Shown here piece by piece: positions 29,401 through 38,400 of a stretch of DNA of 64,000 nucleotides. Each line of letters opens with the position of its first letter. Positions within the stretch are counted from its first letter, which is position 1. The position numbers and the translations under genes are program-made. Below the pieces are notes generated by a model. It was given only the letters and a program-made list of their open reading frames with translations. It did not search any database and had not been told where the DNA came from. The DNA lies in contig DOEE01000003.1 in NCBI GenBank assembly GCA_003524095.1, forward strand, positions 457,421 through 521,420, given 5' to 3'. This stretch comes from Clostridiales bacterium. Its GTDB lineage: Bacteria > Bacillota > Clostridia > Christensenellales > UBA1242.

Positions 29401-32400
29401 TAATGAATACTTGTCAAATATCAGTATTACTGGAGTGGGTAACAGAATTTCAGGTGGAACTAATCTAAAACTTGCTGGACTTATTTCTAATTACTCATCA
29501 AGTAGTACATATGCTCAAGATATTTATTTTGAAGTTACAGGTGACAAACCAGCTACTACAAATGTAATATCAAATAGTGATTTGACAACTAATACAACGC
29601 TAATATATCATTCGATATTCTCAAAAACATTCTTTGCAACAAGTACAAATACTGAGTTTGCATCAAGCAATCAAACCAGCAACTTTGCCATTCGTTGGTC
29701 AAATCCAACCACAACTACACGCAAACTCAAGATAGATAGCAAATATTCAACCTTTACAAATGTTGACAACCACACCGGTGGTACGTCTGCAAACAACCCA
29801 AAAATCTACGCTATTTCTAATAAAAATGACTTACTTGGACATCTAAATAATATTGACAGTTCAAAATCTTTTGTTGAATTAAGACTAACCCAAGATATTG
29901 ACTTTGGATACTCTGTATGGCCAACAGTAGATATTCCAAGCGGATATACTTTCAATGGTGCTGGTTACAAGATTTCGAATATTGTTCTTAATAATTATAG
30001 TAGAGACACAAATAGTTATGCGATGTTTGGAACTAACGCAGGAGTTATCAAAAACTTGTATGTAAACAATATCTATATGTCAGTAGGTATATTTGCAACA
30101 TACAAGCCAAGCAACTATGCTTTGATTGTTTCTAACAACACAGGCGAAATTCTATCTACTAGTGTTCATGGTACAATTGATGCAAATATTAATAATTCTG
30201 ATTCAAACGAAGTATATATTGGTGGTTTGATTGGAACAAACTCTCAAAACTTGTATGAACTCGAATTTGTTGGAACTATTAATGTTGGCACATTCGGAAA
30301 AAATACTACATCACCAAAATATGTTGGTGGAATAGTAGGATTTATGAATGGTGGAGCACTTAGCAAAGTTCACTCGTCTGCTACTATTAATACTTATGGA
30401 AACAAGACTAGGGTCAATAATTCATCGTACTTTGGTGGACTTGTTGGCAAACACACAAATATTAGTGTAAATAATTCTTACTATGGAAATTATGCAAATA
30501 GTGAGTATATAGCAAGTATTAATGAGTTTGAAAAGACATCTAATTCCAAAGCATACGCTTTGAGTGGTACTGGTACTGGACTTGAGATTAATTGCTTCTA
30601 TTCAAGTGCAAACTTCAGTTTGGCGTCTGCTAATGGAGTTACAAGTGGTACAAGTTCTGGAAATGGAATTTATATGCTAAATGGCACATTTAGTTCTGTT
30701 CCTACAAATATTACTAACGGCATAAGTGAAACTAATCTCAAAAACAAAACTGGTCTAAATGGATTTGATTTTGTTAATGTTTGGTATTATCAGACTATTG
30801 AAGAAAATCACACATATCCATATCCAATGCTAATTGGCAACAAAAATACTCATGATGTCAAGGTAGAACTTTCGGTAGAAGGTATTGATTTCACAAATGA
30901 AAATATCACTTCGGCATTTGAGTTAGAAAATGACTATGGTTATGAACAAATAATTTATGGTGTAAAAGATGAACACACAGATACTACTAGTATCAAAAAT
31001 GCTATAGATTATTACGTTCAAGTTTTGCATAGAGATTCTATTGATTCGACAAAAACAAATAATCGTATCAAAATCACTCCAAAAACCAATTATCATATTG
31101 TTAGTATTGTTGTTGATGGTGTTCCATTCCTTAATTACAATTATCGCAATAATCCAACTTCATCAACAACCGCTATATCTACAGATTATCTCAATTTGAT
31201 TTTGTCAAATACAAATTATTCTGGAAATCAAAAGACATATGCTAGAACAAATAATCACACAATTAAAATTGTTCTAAGCAAAAACTATAATTTCTTGGGA
31301 ACAGGAATTAATGGTACAAAAATGTCACGAGATAGTATAACTAATACTATAAGTAACGAATATGGTACTATGACAGTTTCTTATACAACTGGTAATGGAA
31401 AAACCAACATGCTTAAAGGCAATTCAGGTTATTACAACCATAGTTTAGATAATACGACTTATTCTACTTGGTACTTACCTGAAGACTTGCATAATTATTA
31501 CTACCAAAATACTAGTGGTTTCAATGCACCAAATAGTGCTAATAGTTTGGTATCATTCACATTTGAATCAACACCAAGAGTAGGCGACAAAAATTCATAT
31601 GTAGCAACTAGACTAATTGGCTGGGTTTATGAAACCTATGCTAGTGCAAATTCTAGTAGTAGAAACTGGGAAACTATCAAAAACGCATCTCTAATTAAAT
31701 ACAAGTTTAATGGAGACGGAACAATCGGCTATGAGATTGTTTCAAATAATGATTCTTTGAATTATGCAAAGAATATTACAAACTTTATTGATATCAATTC
31801 TTCAACAATTCAAACAAGCGAAATTGGAATGTCTAATGGAAAAGTTTCTTCCAAGTACATCACCAAAGCAACTCTTACCGTTACATCTGACAAAGTGACC
31901 GACGGATATTATTATCCAGTAGTAGAATACATCTACACATCTTCGGTTGTTACAGCCTTGCATTATCACAACCATTTAGATAGTTGTTATAACTCAAATG
32001 GTGAACTTATTTGTACCGATGATGTATCACATCCATTTGATTACACAAGCACTTGTACTACGGGTGGAAATACTTGTCTAAATTCAAATAACGTAACAAT
32101 CCAAAATGTTGATACTAGTTCGGATATTACTCCGGGAGACATCTTAAGCGAAGGTAGTAGAGTAAGAATACAAATCCAAAACGAAAAACAAGGTTCGCTT
32201 ATCGGCAAGTTTGCAAGAAGATTCTATGATACTTCTACAAATTCATTGCAAATCTATTACTACGAAATTGAAGAACAAACTATCAAATCAATTTACAAAC
32301 TAAATGGCAATTCAAAAGTTTATTTTGATGAGTCTTATGTGGACGAAGCCAACGGAATATTTGATGTTAGCAACTCAAGACTAGTAACCGTTGGCGGGTC

Positions 32401-35400
32401 AAAAGAATATCAAACAAGAATTGAATTCACTTTGACACGAAGTACAACAAATGTTAACTCGCCTGTGAATACTGATGGTGAATATGCATTCTATATGATT
32501 GAAAAATTATATGACTTTACATTTAATATTTTCGATGCAGATAGAATGTCTGAGACACATTTTGAGGTTTCGAAGGAAAGTGTATTTGGAAATGCAATTT
32601 CTATCAAAAACGAAAATGGTGTACTTAAATATTCATTTGGTAGCGAAAACAATTATGCAAATATTCCAAGCACTATGGTTTCCAAACTTGTAAGTGTTAT
32701 GGGTAGAACACTCAAAGTTAGCGTAATGCTAAGTGGCAATGACGTAATTATTACTTCACAAATGCCAGATGGACATGTAGCAAAACTTGTTAGTACAACC
32801 CTAGATTCTTATAGGCTTACAGACCAAAATGATAGCATTGTTGCCAAAATGACAAACAAAGATGTAACTAATCAAATTAAATACACTAGTTATCAAGATG
32901 TTAAGCATACCGAAACTGACAAACTTGGAATTAGAGACAAGGCATATCTATCATATAAGTTAGCATTTAATTTGATTTCGGGAACATCAACCAAGACTTA
33001 TACTTATGATTATGGAACTGTTACAATAATTGACGAAAAAGTTGATTTTGATATCAAATTTGCCAAAGACTATTATTCGTACTTTGACCAATTTGGAATT
33101 GATACAAATATTCCTAACTATTACACAAGCAATTTGAGTGGAAGTTCGACTGCATCGACCAAGTTTAACAACACAACTCCAATTATTGCTAGTGGTCAAC
33201 CAACACTTAGCGAAATTTTGAATTCGTTCCAATTTGCAACCAAAGATAGCAATATTACATCTGGCGAAGACGGATTAACCAAGAATACAGCATTTACGAT
33301 TAATTCACCTTACAAACTCGGCTGGCTTGCACATATTCTTAATAACAATCCTAATGAGACATACAAAGTTAATGGTGTATCTCATAAGTTCAAAGATGCT
33401 TATTACAAGATTTCAAACAACTTGAATATGTCTAGCAAATTCTGGCTACCAATTGCACAATTTGATGGCGTTATGTTTAGCCTAAATGATGCTTTGGATA
33501 GTGGAAGCATAAGTAATATTAAGATTGAACTCAAATTAAGTAATGTTACAGGTTCGTTTGATACAACTAATGACACAAATTCAAATCATGTAGGTTTGAT
33601 TGCCAAGTCAAATAATGCTAAGTTTGTAGGACTCAATCTCAATAACTTTGACATCAATACAGATTTGGCTATTAGTGTGGGTAATCTAGTTGGACTTGCA
33701 AATTCTTGTTACTTTGATAATATAAATGTTAGAACTTCAGTAATTTGTAACATTAAAAATTCAAGTACATTAGATTCAATTGCAGTTGGTGGTATGGTTG
33801 GTAGAACAAACTATATGTTTGCAGTCAACCAAACTGAGATAACTGGTGTAAACTTTGCAACAAATCACAATAATGTGAGTGCGGTAGTTGGCGCTAGCGA
33901 TTACTTTGGCGAAATATATAATACTTATGCTTTTGTAAATAGAATTACTACTTACAAATCACATACTGGAATTACAACTTCTAATCCAACTATTAAATTT
34001 GTAAATGCTAATAATGTTATTCTCAAAAATAACGTTCACTTTGTAAGTTCTGGTGTGGCAAATTCAGATTTAATGTTTGCAAATGGAAACATTTTAGACA
34101 ACAAAGAGTTCAATTATTTGGTTGGAACAAAGACTGTAGCAGATGCAACAAGTGTTGCAAGTGCGAATGTAAATATTACAACTCTTAATAAATTAGACTC
34201 ACGTGTTTGGGCTAACAATTCAGATAATACTGATTCAAGGGGTACATTGAAACTTATTTCAACTGCATTTGATATGAGTACAACAAGTACTTCACTTAGT
34301 ACAACCGAAGCCACAAACAAAGGAACTATTTATAATCCATACTTAATTCAAAATTCTCAAGACTTTGTATTATTTGTTAATAATATGAATAGCAATAGTA
34401 ATAATACTAACGCTGTTTATTACAAACTTACTGCAGATATTGATTTGAGTGGAAAATATATAAATCCAATTGTCCTATTCAAAGCAAATTTGGACGGAAA
34501 TAATCATAAGATTTCGGGCTTCTACTTGTATTCAGATATGGGATTAACAATCAATGGTCAAACATATTTTGATAGTGCTTTGATACTTGAAAATCAAGGA
34601 AAGATTGAGAACTTGTTTGTTGTTGACTTCCATATCGTCAATTCAAACTTGTATGTTGTAAACAATAATACATTTGGCACAAGTGCATTAGTTGCAAGAA
34701 ATACAAATTCGGGACTAGTTCGAAACGTATCGGTTGTTGCAGATATAATTTCAACTTCTGAATATACGTCTGGAGTTGTTGCAATTAACACCAGCAAAGT
34801 TTCGACAATAATCTCTAATGGTAATATACTAGGACTTGAGTATGTTTCGGGTGTTATCGGAAAGAGTACAACGGGTTCTGAAAGTACAACACTTGGAAAC
34901 CATGCAAATATTTTAGGATACAAACACATAGGTGGTGTAATTGCAAGTGCCGAAACAATTAATGTTTTGAAAGATATGTATAATGTCGGCACACTAATAA
35001 TTTCTGATGACGGAAGTTCATCTCAAAGTGTAGCAGGGGTTATTAACTCAAGCACTAATGCGGGTTTGACTATTTCTAATATCTACATTAGTGGGTCAAT
35101 AAAACTTATATCGAATATTTCAACTCCTACTATCAAGGTTGCTCCACTTGTAATTAGTTTTGCTGGCGGAAACATCACACTTAGAAATTCCGTATGGTTA
35201 TCTAGTGTAATAAACAACTTAGGTAGTACAGCATACTCAACTGACAAGGCAGTAGTGACAACTGGTACCACAACCCTAGAAAGTGTAGCAAGCAAGACTT
35301 CTAATGAAATTATTAGACTTTCTTCAACCTTCCCAGAAGCAACGTGGGATTATGTAAATGTTTGGAGTGTTTACACTGATATAAATGGTGGTCTTCCTGT

Positions 35401-38400
35401 ATTCAAACAATTTAATGACTACATCGTCAAACTTCCACACGATGCAAATCATACAATTGGTTATTCGAATGATTTATTAGATAGATACTTTACTTATGTA
35501 AAACCTGATACAAACACTCGTGTTATGATTCACGAAAACTATATTGTAGATATTGATAATAGTGAAACAAACATTCAAGAAACAGGTTTGCAATCAATGA
35601 TTGTTTCATTAAGACAAGTTGTAATAAATGAAGACGGAACAATTTATATTTACAAAGGTGCAACTGTTACACTTAGAGTTACATCAATAATTTATAGACA
35701 TGTAACAACTATTACTTTGGGACATGAAAGTTCTCAAGTAGAAAATATAACAAATACTTATTCAAGAACGGACGATGTTCAAGACAAAGACGAATACTTG
35801 GGTAGCAATACAACCAAAAATTATACAGGCAAAAAACTTGGTGTAAGATTTGATATGTTGCCATCTGCTAGTGTTCTAGATATGTATGATAGAAATAGAT
35901 TTGATTATTTTGTTAATATCACCGAAGATATAGATACTTATGATATTTCAGCCGAAGCACTTGAAACAACCGATGATACAAGTGTTAGACTAATAGACAA
36001 GATTACTATATCTGATACTACAAATAATAAGAGTGCTTCAAATACAAATCCAACTCTACAAAGTATTCCACATGGAAGTAGAGTCAAGATTGAACTAAGT
36101 CTAAATCCTACTATTGTCGGATATGAATATACAAATATAAGAGTAGACTATTGGATGCTTGAAGTTGATAATATTCTAACTGATAATTCGGGATATAACT
36201 ATTTGTTAGACAACAAGACAATTGTTAATAGTTTGGAAACAAGCGATAATAAATTTGAACTTAACAAACTATATAACCAAGCAAATTACACTATGTTTGA
36301 AACAAATGGCTCAACCAAGACTAGTCAATACTCTATATCTAATGGAAAGATTAGTATTGAGTTTGTGGCAACTGCTGAAACTAGTGGTAATTATGTAATA
36401 TCTCTTATCAAACAATGGCTTGTACAAGTTAAGTTTAAGATTACTACAGATATAGGATTTGATTATCCAGTTGCTTATGTAAATGGTTATGAAAATGTTT
36501 CTGCTATCGAAAAAGCAATACTTGAAACTGGAGACTCACAAGTTAAATCTGCTTATCAGATTAATCAAAAGAACTTAGGCGATAAGGATAACAACAATAC
36601 AATTTCAACTCAAAGTTATAATTTGAATTACTATGCTTATAGCAATGGAGTACTTGCTACAAGATTACTAGATGCTGGTATTTATCAAAAAGAAAGTACA
36701 AATTATAATTACAACGACACCAACAATCTAACAAACAAAGATTATATGAATACAACATTCACAGCCAAAATGTTTGTTGACCATAATGCAAGTATAAACT
36801 TTAGTAGTTATTCCAAAGAAACATATACTTTCACTGGATTTACTACAAAGTCCGGTTCAAATAATGTAAGTCTTGCGAATGTAACTAATACAATTGTTGT
36901 TGGTGGCGAATCTCTTGAACTATATACTTATAGAATAGAAACTCTTACGCATGCTTTCTATGGCGATAGTATGATAGTAGCTAATTATATTCCAAGCAAA
37001 CACTATATCAATACAATTGTAGATAAGGGTGGCGAACTTGAATATAATACAGAAAATGGTGTTGTATCTGCTCCAAGCGAAGTTCCAAGTACAGTAAGCA
37101 CAACAACACTAACTGGGACTAATATAACTAGTGAAGTTAGACATGGAACAAGTATCACAATATCTCTACTTCCAAATAACAAATATGTTTATGACAAATG
37201 TTGTATAAGATATTATATTTACAAAGATGTAGAAAATAATGGTACAACTACTAGAATTTACTATAATCAAGCCAACTCAACTTGGCAGTCAAATACTCAA
37301 AACATTTTAGACAACTATTTGCCAGTAGTTCAAAAGTATGTAAATGGAGTATTGGCAGATAACAAGACAACACTTAAGATATTGGAAACAACTTATAATG
37401 TTGAATCTAATGGCGCAACAACTGGCGATACAAACTATAGTTATGAACTCAAGATTGACAACGTAGTTGGAAACATTGAACTTCATGTAAACTATGTAAG
37501 ATATTACTGGAATGATAAACCAACAACTTCAACATTGCAAGGTGGCGGAACTAAGACAAATCCTTATAGAATTTCTAAGGCAAGCGATTGGGGGTATATA
37601 GTTAATACTTCTAATGCTACAAATGAATATTACAAAGATAAATATTTCATGGTTACTAACGATATTGATTTTGCAAGTAGATTTACTCCAACACTAAATA
37701 AATTTGCAGGAAATATCTTTGGTAATGGATATACATTTAATAATATTCTACTTGACTCACATAGAAACCTAGGAATTACTACTCGTCATGCAAGTGGAGT
37801 GGCTCAAGATTCTGAGTATATTTATGGAATGTCTGAGTTTGATTCAACTACAAGGACAACCAAATATGGCTTGATTAATACTCTTGAAACATCAGGATTA
37901 ATAACTGGACTCAAATTTGCCGGACTAAATATTATTGCATCCGAAAACAATAACTTTGGTTCAAACAAATCTACAGTTGCTTTGGTTTCAGAAAATAATG
38001 GTAAACTTGACAATATTCAAATACTAAGTGATGCAGATAATTCTTCATTATATTTGATTGAAAACAATCCTAGTTTGAGTAGTTCATCAGGCGCATATAC
38101 AGTTACGTTTGGTGGAATTGTTGGTGTAAACAAAGGCATTATTAGCAATTCAATTAATAATGCAACTCTCAACTATTCTATTGATACTAGTTCTAACAAT
38201 CAGTCAATTACGCAGTTTGGCGGAATTGCTGGTGCAAACTATGGACAAATTATTAATACAAAGAACTTTGGTTCATTGAGTTATATCAAAAACTCTCTTA
38301 ACTTTGTTGCAAACAAAGACAAGTTAATTCAAGGCATTTCGTTTAATATTGATACTAATGCAAAAGATGTTTTGGTTTACAATGTTGTAAGTCTAGGTAC

